From CAVSRC01 sp963781775 (GTDB taxonomy: Bacteria; Pseudomonadota; Alphaproteobacteria; Rhizobiales; Kaistiaceae), in contig CAWAHE010000014.1 of the NCBI GenBank assembly GCA_963781775.1, forward strand, positions 124,001 through 188,000: a stretch of 64,000 nucleotides of DNA, in the 5' to 3' direction. This document shows positions 8,915-16,371 of this stretch, piece after piece (the first letter of the stretch is position 1; every line of letters starts with the position of its first letter). The position numbers and the translations under genes were made by a program. Under the pieces are notes generated by a model that had not been told where the DNA came from, did no database searches, and saw nothing but the letters and a program-made list of their open reading frames with translations.

Positions 8915-10210
8915 ATGGCATCCGGCGTAATCGACCAGAATCTGATCGCCGACAACAACAGGAAGCGTGAGAAGGCGCTGACCGCCGACTACGAGATGCT
9001 CGGCGAGCAGCTCGCCCGCCGCAAGATCGACATTGAACGGATCACCAAGGCGGTCGCCGCTTTCGCGGTCGCGATCCCCTCATGGGGCGTCGGCACCGGC
9101 GGTACGCGCTTCGCCCGCTTCCCGGGACCGGGCGAACCGCGCGACATCTTCGACAAGCTCGACGACTGTTCGGCGATCAACCAGCTCAGCCAGGCGACGC
9201 CGACGGTGTCGCTGCACATCCCCTGGGACAGGGTGAAGGACCTCAAGGGCCTCAGGCAGAAGGCCGAAAAGCTCGGCTTGAGCTTCGACGCCATGAACTC
9301 CAACACCTTCCAGGATTCGCCCGGCCAGAAGCGCAGCTACAAGTTCGGCAGCCTTTCGCATACCGAGAAGGCGGTGCGCGATCAGGCGATCGCCCACAAC
9401 ATCGAATGCATAGAGATCGGCCAGAAGATCGGCTCGACGGCGCTGACGGTGTGGATCGGCGACGGCTCGAACTTCCCCGGCCAAGCGAACTTCACGCGCG
9501 CCTTCGAGCGCTATCTCGATTCAATGAAGCAGGTCTACGCGGCGCTGCCGGCGGACTGGCGCGTCTTCATCGAGCACAAGCTCTACGAGCCAGCTTTCTA
9601 TTCGACCGTCATCCAGGACTGGGGCACCAACTACATGGCGGCGAGCACGCTCGGCCCCAAGGCGTTCTGCCTGGTCGACCTCGGCCACCACGCGCCCAAC
9701 GTCAATATCGAGATGATCGTGGCGCGGCTGATCCAGTTCCGCAAACTCGCCGGCTTCCACTTCAACAATTCGAAATATGGCGATGACGATCTCGATTCCG
9801 GCGCGATCAACCCCTACCAGCTCTTCCTGGTCTTCAACGAGCTTGTCGATGCAGCCGATCGCCGGGCCAAGGGCTTCCAGCCGGCCTACATGATCGACCA
9901 GTCGCACAACGTCACCGATCCGATCGAAAGCCTGATCACCAGCGCCGGCGAAATCCTGCGCGCCTATGCGCAGGCGCTGCTCGTCGACCGGACCGCGCTT
10001 GCCGGTTATCAGGAGAGCAACGACGCCATGATGGCGACGCAGGCACTCAAGATGGCATTCACCACCGACGTCGCGCCAATCCTTGCCAAGGCGCGCGCCG
10101 AAAAGGGCGGCGCCATCGACCCGCTCGCCACCTATCGTGCCTCGGGCTACCGCAAGAAGGTCGCCAAGGAACGCCCGGCAGTGACCGGCGGCTCCGGCGG
10201 GATCGTGTAA
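8915..10210 (+). CDS. rhaI: L-rhamnose isomerase RhaI
   Basis: This 431-residue TIM-barrel ketol isomerase converts L-rhamnose to L-rhamnulose in the cytosol. Metal-site and substrate motifs are visible: FIEHKLYEP, VDLGHHAPNVN and HFNNSKYGDDDLDSG. The length and sequence fit the rhizobial/Pseudomonas RhaI type rather than enterobacterial RhaA. The ATG at 8915 has a GGGGGGA ribosome site. It is transcribed with rhaD (30-base gap) as the short rightward catabolic unit. An IS30-family element begins about 100 bases after its stop. Confidence 0.95.
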   Translation: MASGVIDQNLIADNNRKREKALTADYEMLGEQLARRKIDIERITKAVAAFAVAIPSWGVGTGGTRFARFPGPGEPRDIFDKLDDCSAINQLSQATPTVSLHIPWDRVKDLKGLRQKAEKLGLSFDAMNSNTFQDSPGQKRSYKFGSLSHTEKAVRDQAIAHNIECIEIGQKIGSTALTVWIGDGSNFPGQANFTRAFERYLDSMKQVYAALPADWRVFIEHKLYEPAFYSTVIQDWGTNYMAASTLGPKAFCLVDLGHHAPNVNIEMIVARLIQFRKLAGFHFNNSKYGDDDLDSGAINPYQLFLVFNELVDAADRRAKGFQPAYMIDQSHNVTDPIESLITSAGEILRAYAQALLVDRTALAGYQESNDAMMATQALKMAFTTDVAPILAKARAEKGGAIDPLATYRASGYRKKVAKERPAVTGGSGGIV

Positions 10211-10307
10211 GGCGCCCGCTTACGAACGGCGACGCAAATTGCGAGCCTGAACGAGTACCGATGTTTGGCATCGAGGCGCAGCGTGTAAACGCGATTGGAT
10301 GGCCAAA

Positions 10308-11562
10308 TGTCCGCTTTGAGCGGTGGATTCAACTGATCGCCGCAACACACTCAGCGAACCTCTGCGCTGGGGATTGGTATTGCAAGGTCTTGCGCGGCCG
10401 TTCGTTGAGCTGGCGTGCAATCGCGCTCAATTTTGCCTGGGAATGGCCTGAGAGATCGGTGCCTCTGGGTAGATACTGCCTGAGCAACCGATTGGTGTTT
10501 TCGTTTGATCCGCGCTGCCATGGGGCGTGAGGATCGCAAAAGTAGACATCGACATTGGCCGCCATCGCGAGGCGGGGATGATCGGCCAGTTCCTTGCCGC
10601 GATCCCAGGTGAGAGATTTGTAGAGCTCACGCGGCAGCCTTTGAGACTGCTTGATGAGTGCCGAGATGACGCTTTCGGTGTCTTTGTTGGCGACCTTGAC
10701 CAGCATCACGTAGCGGGAATGACGCTCGACCAGCGTGGCGACATAGCTGTTCTTCGATCCACCGATCAGGTCACCCTCCCAGTGTCCCGGTATGGCGCGG
10801 TCCTCTGCGGAAGCAGGCCTTTCACGGATCGAGACCGCATCCTTGATTTGGCCCAGACCATTGCTCTTGAGGCTGGCATGCCTGGACCTGCGGATCGTGC
10901 GTTTGGCGCGCAGATGCGCAAGCAGTTCCTTGTTCAGAACGCCGCGAGCCTGGATATACAGGCTCCGATAGATCGTCTCATGTGACACCTGGTTTTGCGG
11001 CTCCCCCGAAAACAAACGCTTAAGCCAGCCCGCGATCTGCTCCGGCGACCACTTTCGCCGCAGCTTCATCGATACCGTGCGGCTGAGAGCTGGGTAACAA
11101 GCCAGCTTGCACGGTTTGGGGCGCAGGGCACGATCCCAGGCGGCCAGATCCGAGGCTGCCGCCCGATACCGGTCACACCCGCCATTACGTTTGACCTCCC
11201 GGCTGATCGTGGATGGCGCACGCCCAAGCTGCCGTGCGATCGCGCGCAACGAGCGCTTGACGCTGAGCCCTCTCGATATCTCCTCTCGTTCGCCGAGGCT
11301 GAGAGCCCGGTTGCAGCGGGTTCGCTCTGCCGGACAAATGCCACCCGTCGGCGAGATCACCGAAAATACCGAGGACGACTCCCGGTCAAATCGCCGCCCT
11401 ATCGAACTCATTGACTCGCCGCGTTGCCAGCGATCCCAGATCTCAGCCCGCTGCGCGGACGAATAGTAGATGCGACGACGATACTTCATTCCTGACACTC
11501 CATCTTTCTTCAAAGATTAGAGTGTTGCGTCCATCCATTGAGCCCACCACCCAAACCCGACA
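10308..11562 (-). mobile_element. IS30-family insertion sequence
   Basis: The element has one transposase gene flanked by imperfect inverted repeats. The core arms are 10322-10348 and 11522-11548; both read GGTGG...CGCAACAC inward, resembling the IS30 end. Similarity extends outward to about 41 bases (10308-10348 and 11522-11562; 31 of 41 positions agree, both tips TGTC). The left arm overlaps the 3' end of the transposase gene. I see no convincing target duplication, so exact tips are uncertain. It sits at the border between the rhamnose locus and a less GC-rich glycan gene block. Confidence 0.85.
10329..11489 (-). CDS. IS30-family transposase
   Basis: This is an intact transposase of about 386 residues. 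The N-terminus has two helix-turn-helix regions (SSAQRAEIWDRWQRGESMSS, and the IS30-type SLRAIARQLGRAPSTISREV). The C-terminal DDE catalytic core has the acidic residues in GHWEGDLIGG, LTWDRGKELADH and QRGSNENTNRLLRQYLPRG. It cuts and joins the ends of its own element. The ATG at 11489 follows CAGGA; a TTG at 11513 is an alternative. No frameshift or internal stop is seen, so the element may still be active. Confidence 0.93.
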   Translation of the reverse strand: MKYRRRIYYSSAQRAEIWDRWQRGESMSSIGRRFDRESSSVFSVISPTGGICPAERTRCNRALSLGEREEISRGLSVKRSLRAIARQLGRAPSTISREVKRNGGCDRYRAAASDLAAWDRALRPKPCKLACYPALSRTVSMKLRRKWSPEQIAGWLKRLFSGEPQNQVSHETIYRSLYIQARGVLNKELLAHLRAKRTIRRSRHASLKSNGLGQIKDAVSIRERPASAEDRAIPGHWEGDLIGGSKNSYVATLVERHSRYVMLVKVANKDTESVISALIKQSQRLPRELYKSLTWDRGKELADHPRLAMAANVDVYFCDPHAPWQRGSNENTNRLLRQYLPRGTDLSGHSQAKLSAIARQLNERPRKTLQYQSPAQRFAECVAAIS

Positions 11563-11749
11563 CCCGTGTTGTGGATCGCAAGACAGCAAATCAAAGACAA
11601 TGGCGGGTTGGGGCTGTTGTTGTTGACCTTCGTCCCCCCCAATATTCGTCATGCCCGCGTCGATGGTGCGCTATGTCGCGAACTGCGCTGTTCAGTTGAA
11701 AAGGGACCCCTTCGTGTGTGTCGGCCACGCCCAAAACTAAGGAGACGAA

Positions 11750-12751
11750 GTGGCGGGTATTCGTGTTTTTCGCGCAGAGAAAATGGCGTGGACGCCGTTC
11801 CAGTCGGATGACGAACCTCACCAATTCAAGATGGCCGGCATCCGCTACGTCAGCCGGGCACAGCCAAATGATATTTTCGTCGCCGGCTCTATCTTTCCGC
11901 TGAGAAAGCTGGGTGCCTGGCCGGCGACGTTCGCTGTCTGGACCAATGAGCCGCGATTCGACTTGCATCTAAACTCACCAGCGCATGTCGACGGAATCTA
12001 TTCGCCGGTCCATATCATGAACGCCTATACCGGAGTTTATCACGATAACTATCTGCATCTTCCGCAAGACGCGATATTGCCTGACCGCGATGCTTTATTG
12101 ACCTCTTTTGCAGCGAAGCCTTGGCGCGCCGTGATGCTGGCGACATTTTATGCTCCAGCGGTAAGCAACCTCGGCCTTCCATTCCCGAGATCCGCAAGGA
12201 CACCGTCCCTGAAACCGAGCGACAGCGGTCGATTGCTGCGAGACAAAGTGGATGTGGACCTAGCCCAGCGACGACAGGCTCTCGCCGAATGCCTGTACAC
12301 GAGAGAGTTTTGTGACATCTATGGCCTGCGCTGGCCCGCGCGCATTGCGACTGTCGGCGAAAGTCGCTTCAATAATTGGCCCCAAACAAAGCAGGCGATC
12401 TTGCAAGGGTATGCCATCAATCTCGCATTTGAGAATACGATAGCTCCGCACTACGTCAGCGAGAAGATCTGGGACGCGATCAGGGGCGCTTGCTTACCTG
12501 TCTACCATGGCGGCGACGGGAGCAGCATCTACAACGACTTCCCGCGCGATAGCTTCATCGATTCCGCGGGGAAGTCAGTGGTGGCAGTTGCAGACGAGAT
12601 CATGACAATGAATCGTCGCGATGCCGCCGATCGCTACGAGCTGTGCCTTGATGCTTATCTCATGCTCGTTCGCGAGCAGCGTTACCTTCAGTCCTATGAA
12701 GCGCTGCTGAAACGGACGACCAAGTTTCTCGAAGGAATTGCCGCTCAGTAG
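11750..12751 (+). CDS. Glycosyltransferase family 10 (alpha-1,3-fucosyltransferase-like) protein
   Basis: This 333-residue protein carries the GT10 donor-binding signature near residues 220-255 (LAFENTIAPHYVSEKIWDAI, then LPVYHGG), which in family members binds GDP-fucose. It therefore probably adds fucose or a related sugar to a surface glycan. No signal peptide is seen, so it should act on the cytoplasmic side. The start is GTG at 11750 with an AAGGAGA ribosome site five bases before it. Base composition is clearly poorer in GC than the flanking metabolic genes (27 G or C of 60 in the line starting at 12001), which suggests acquisition. Acceptor and exact sugar are unknown. Confidence 0.75.
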   Translation: MAGIRVFRAEKMAWTPFQSDDEPHQFKMAGIRYVSRAQPNDIFVAGSIFPLRKLGAWPATFAVWTNEPRFDLHLNSPAHVDGIYSPVHIMNAYTGVYHDNYLHLPQDAILPDRDALLTSFAAKPWRAVMLATFYAPAVSNLGLPFPRSARTPSLKPSDSGRLLRDKVDVDLAQRRQALAECLYTREFCDIYGLRWPARIATVGESRFNNWPQTKQAILQGYAINLAFENTIAPHYVSEKIWDAIRGACLPVYHGGDGSSIYNDFPRDSFIDSAGKSVVAVADEIMTMNRRDAADRYELCLDAYLMLVREQRYLQSYEALLKRTTKFLEGIAAQ

Positions 12752-12907
12752 CATCTGCGTAGCGACGCGCGATGACCGGCTCGACACCCGTTGTTTTTCG
12801 CGCTGCCCGAATGCCTAAAACCGCGAAATTGGCACCAGATTGCGGAGGACTGCGGTTTTGTCGGTCCCATGTGGGCATCGTCGTGGCCCTCGGCGAGGTG
12901 GCGCGCT

Positions 12908-14596
12908 TCAAGAGAGGCAAATGGCATCCAAGTATGCATCAATCGGGAAGGCGCCACGAAACGCGGCCAAGACCGCGGAATAATCCATCGTCGCAGAGGT
13001 TGACGTTGCGGTGCGCTCGATCGTCTCGAAGTGGTCCTCGTCCCAAGTGTTGTGTGGATGTCGGACGTAAACATACAACTCGGGCGCATCCAGATAAGCC
13101 ACGCGCGCGCTGTTTTGCAGCGCAGAAATTACGGGAGTGTCTTCTCCGCGATTTTCCGCGGCGTAAGACGACATTAGTGAGCGATTTGCGAGCAGCGAGC
13201 CTTCCCAAGGACGCCGGCTGGACACTACAGCCCGGCCCTTGATGGGGTGCCAAATCAGGAGGCGGAGAAGAATGGAGACCGTGGCACGAGCTTGGAGCAT
13301 CCCGGTCATCTGGCCTTCAATGCGCAACGGGTGATACAAATCATCATCATCCCAGTTGCAAATATACTCGCCCATCGCGCTTTGGATAGCGATGTTGCGC
13401 ACTTCTCCCAGCGTCATCGTTCCTCTGTCGATATTTTCATATTTGATGGATGAATCTCCAAGGTCCGCGAGCCAACGAGCAAGCGCATCATCGGTGCCCG
13501 TGTCGATAATGATCATGCTTCGGTTCGGCCACGTCTGTTTTCGATAGCACTCAACAGCGACGCGGGCCTGCGCCGGCCGATTTGCTGTTACCATTACGCA
13601 CGAGACCGAAGGCAGCTTGCCAAAAAGCGATTGGAAAAGGGGTAAATCCGTTTGCATCTGCCTCGGCCGCTCGCGTCCCGGCTCGGTGATAAACCCGCGA
13701 GCTACATATTGAGGTCGACGCAGGTGGAACCCGGTGAACAGCTGTGGATCAAGTCCTTGCAGATTTCGTGGCGCGCCGCCAAAAAAGCCGCGCTTCGGCC
13801 TTCGCAGCGTGAGGCTGTCTTTTGGAAAGGCGCGCACCAACTCTTCGGGATCAATTCGGAAGTCGTGCAGCGTCGCTCTCTGCGATAGGTCACGCACCAA
13901 CTCGTCAAGGTTTCCGTCTACCGGTGAGATCGGTTCCGTCTGCGGGCGGTCAGCCAACGAAAACCAGTCACGGAATTTGAACCCGTCGCCAACGACTTTG
14001 TCGGAGAGCTGAATCCAAACATTCGGGATGCCAAAGGCCTCAGCCAAGACCAACCCGTGAAGAGACGAACTGAGGACCGTCTCACACTCGGCAAGGAGGG
14101 CCAAGAATTCTTCGACGGGACGATGCACGTTCAGATCAACGACGCCGGGATCGGCGAGGAGTTTTTGTACCCAGGGATGAAGCCGATCGACGTAATGAGC
14201 GGCAATGCCAATCCGGTATTGCTTGCGATGGTCGAAATTGTCCCTGAGCAGCGAAACCAAGAACGCCGGGTCGCCGAGAGGCATATCAGCCAGCACAAGT
14301 CCATTCTCGCGCAGCCGCTTGTGCGTACGCTTGCCGCGCAGAGCATGAATCATTTCGGAACGAAGAGAGGGGATGGTGGACGTCGCACCAATCGCACCAG
14401 TACCCCAAACATCGGAGAGTTCATTTGCCGCTTCGATAAGACTGCCGATTGCGATGAGCCGGCGTCGGTCGGGACGGACCTCCAGATGCACGGGAAGGCC
14501 GAAGAGTTCACGGATGAGATATGGATTGAGCCGATCCCCCACATTGTTGACGCCGGTGAAGTATTGGAGAGGAATTGATGTTTCGCTGTCTTCCAT
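12908..14596 (-). CDS. Polysaccharide pyruvyltransferase-GT2 glycosyltransferase fusion
   Basis: This 562-residue protein has two catalytic parts. Residues about 10-230 look like the polysaccharide pyruvyl transferase family, with NVGDRLNPYLI, the AIGSLIEAANE loop and ETVLSSSLHGLVLAEAFGIP near 170-190. Residues about 325-545 form a GT-A family 2 glycosyltransferase, with PSVSCVMVTANRPAQA, IIIDTGTDD and the metal motif NWDDDD near 415. It could add a sugar and decorate it with pyruvate ketal on the same polymer. It is the last of three leftward genes (10 bases after its neighbour). The ribosome site is weak. The join is continuous, with no sign of a sequencing artefact. Confidence 0.75.
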   Translation of the reverse strand: MEDSETSIPLQYFTGVNNVGDRLNPYLIRELFGLPVHLEVRPDRRRLIAIGSLIEAANELSDVWGTGAIGATSTIPSLRSEMIHALRGKRTHKRLRENGLVLADMPLGDPAFLVSLLRDNFDHRKQYRIGIAAHYVDRLHPWVQKLLADPGVVDLNVHRPVEEFLALLAECETVLSSSLHGLVLAEAFGIPNVWIQLSDKVVGDGFKFRDWFSLADRPQTEPISPVDGNLDELVRDLSQRATLHDFRIDPEELVRAFPKDSLTLRRPKRGFFGGAPRNLQGLDPQLFTGFHLRRPQYVARGFITEPGRERPRQMQTDLPLFQSLFGKLPSVSCVMVTANRPAQARVAVECYRKQTWPNRSMIIIDTGTDDALARWLADLGDSSIKYENIDRGTMTLGEVRNIAIQSAMGEYICNWDDDDLYHPLRIEGQMTGMLQARATVSILLRLLIWHPIKGRAVVSSRRPWEGSLLANRSLMSSYAAENRGEDTPVISALQNSARVAYLDAPELYVYVRHPHNTWDEDHFETIERTATSTSATMDYSAVLAAFRGAFPIDAYLDAICLS

Positions 14597-14606
14597 CTGC
14601 GCTTGG

Positions 14607-15515
14607 TTATCCTTGGTCCATTCGAGCGAGGTCCGCGTAGACCGTCGGCACCAGGCGAGCCCATATCGCGTCGGATCGTGGGAGGTAGATTGATCGCATC
14701 CAATCTCCCGCTGCCTTCGCCATATTCGTTGCGCTTCTCGGGTCGGCGAGAAGGCCTGTGATTGCCTTGGACAGGTCGCAATAGCGAGCGGTGACGTAGA
14801 GTTGCGGCGGAAAGGCTGCGCTGACGTCCGCCGAATTCTCGGTTACCAAGGCGGCGCCGGACAGTAGCGCACTGACCACCCTAGGTAGCCCAACGTTGGC
14901 CGTGCGATATGCGTGCACGTTCAGTACGATCTTGGACTGCGCCGCCGCGTCCTCGAGCGCAATACCAGTCGCAGGGGAAAGTCGGATGCCACTTCGGCCC
15001 ATGCGCCGAGCGAGTACGTTCCGGCGTGGTGTCACCGTGCCAACATTGCAAACATCGAACAATTTGGCGCGAGGGGTGGCATAGGCTTCGGGCTTCAGGC
15101 CGAGCGGAAAGAAACGGCAAGGCACGCCGAACTCGCCAGTTAGCATTTCACTTTGATGAGGATGGCAATCAAGGGCGTAGTCAAACGAGCGAATCCTCTC
15201 GGTGAATAGCCGGTGCTTTTCGCTGATCCATCGCCGGCCCCGAGGACCGTAGTTCTCTTCACCGCCGAGACGATAGAGAAGCGAGAAGTTTACGAAGACG
15301 TAACAACATCTCGGCCGGCGCACGAACGTCGCGAACGGATCCCCGATTACGAAAATGATCGATCCCGGCTCGTAATCTATGCTGTCGACACTGTCGCAGG
15401 AATGGAATGCAACCTCGCGCGGACCGTGGCGGCGAAGCTGATCGAAAATGTATTCTGCAACGTTTCTAACGAAACGGTAGCTGACGGTGTGGATGACGAG
15501 ATAGCATCGCAGCAT
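14607..15515 (-). CDS. Glycosyltransferase family 1-like protein
   Basis: This 302-residue protein resembles the spore-CgeB/group 1 type of glycosyltransferase. It has a Rossmann-like N-terminal half (SIIFVIGDPF, DYALDCHPHQSEML) and a C-terminal half with the donor-site pattern KIVLNVHAYRTANVGLPRVV followed by LLSGAALVTENS. It is expected to work in the cytoplasm on surface polysaccharide or modified sugars; substrate is unknown. It lies 59 bases after the RmlC-like gene and 10 before the pyruvyltransferase fusion, in one apparent operon. Confidence 0.6.
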   Translation of the reverse strand: MLRCYLVIHTVSYRFVRNVAEYIFDQLRRHGPREVAFHSCDSVDSIDYEPGSIIFVIGDPFATFVRRPRCCYVFVNFSLLYRLGGEENYGPRGRRWISEKHRLFTERIRSFDYALDCHPHQSEMLTGEFGVPCRFFPLGLKPEAYATPRAKLFDVCNVGTVTPRRNVLARRMGRSGIRLSPATGIALEDAAAQSKIVLNVHAYRTANVGLPRVVSALLSGAALVTENSADVSAAFPPQLYVTARYCDLSKAITGLLADPRSATNMAKAAGDWMRSIYLPRSDAIWARLVPTVYADLARMDQG

Positions 15516-15574
15516 TTGGTGCGGGAACTTCGAGACGTGGAATTGAGGCGCTCAAGCCGCAGGGCTCGTCGGTA

Positions 15575-16150
15575 TTACCAACCGGCAGCGTTGCCGAACG
15601 AGTACGGGATCAGAGGCGTGTCAATGGGAAGGCGCCATTTGTCGGGATTTTCGTGGTTGAAGGGCGCCGTTGGCATGTCGATCACCACCGCGTCCGTCGA
15701 ACCGATGTTGTGATCTGCGTGCCAAACAAACGACGGGATGTTCACGAGGCGACGGTCGTGCTCGGACATCAGAATCTTGCCAACTTTGCCATAGGTGGAC
15801 GATTGCGGGCGCGGATCGAATAGCACCAGCTCCATCTCGCCTTGCAGAATCATGTAGCGGTCCTCGTGCTCCTTATGCAGTCCCCAGCCTTTCACGTAAC
15901 CGGGACGCACTGTGAAGCAATGAAGGGAGCTGACCGGCGCCCTGTGCCAGCCCCATCGCTCATCAAATATCTCAAAAACCGAGCCGCGCGCATCACTCAA
16001 GGTCCGCACGCTCCGGACGTTGACACCTTCGATCGGCGGCACGACTGACTTCCCGTCAGGTGTGACAGTCTGGGCGTCTCGTCGTGCTGCTGAAAGTGTC
16101 TGATCGAGAAGGGACGTTCTTTCAGCTTTTCTCTTTGTCGCGGGAGCCAT
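15575..16150 (-). CDS. RmlC-like cupin, dTDP-4-dehydrorhamnose 3,5-epimerase family
   Basis: This 191-residue protein has a single cupin fold related to dTDP-4-dehydrorhamnose 3,5-epimerase. Visible features are RGSVFEIFDERWGW, the KGWGLHKEHEDRYMIL stretch with the His expected for the active-site base, MELVLFDPRP and the NIPSFVWHADHN segment. It may epimerise or isomerise a nucleotide deoxysugar for the glycosyltransferases beside it. No rmlA, rmlB or rmlD is near, so it is not part of a complete dTDP-rhamnose set here. The start at 16150 is chosen for its GGAGGTGG ribosome site; an in-frame ATG 63 bases earlier lacks one. Confidence 0.7.
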   Translation of the reverse strand: MAPATKRKAERTSLLDQTLSAARRDAQTVTPDGKSVVPPIEGVNVRSVRTLSDARGSVFEIFDERWGWHRAPVSSLHCFTVRPGYVKGWGLHKEHEDRYMILQGEMELVLFDPRPQSSTYGKVGKILMSEHDRRLVNIPSFVWHADHNIGSTDAVVIDMPTAPFNHENPDKWRLPIDTPLIPYSFGNAAGW

Positions 16151-16371
16151 GGAATGCCACCTCCACAATTGCGACGCGATGCTAAACGCGAAAACGGAAC
16201 AGTGTACAGGCATTTGTCCCGATGGAGCGCGGGAGCCCTGACGTAACGAAGGTGCCCAGGCCCGCGAGCACGTGGTGCCGTCTGATGCCGGCTGCTGGCG
16301 CAGAAGCGGACATCGGAGATGGCTCCAGCGTCAGCCGGTCCGCTGGCGCCGAGGACCCCGCCAATCCTGCG

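Noticed and set aside
10300..11570. A target-site duplication around the IS30 element
   Set aside because: The flanks do not share a 2-3 base direct repeat at either candidate tip, so neither the exact tips nor a recent insertion can be claimed.
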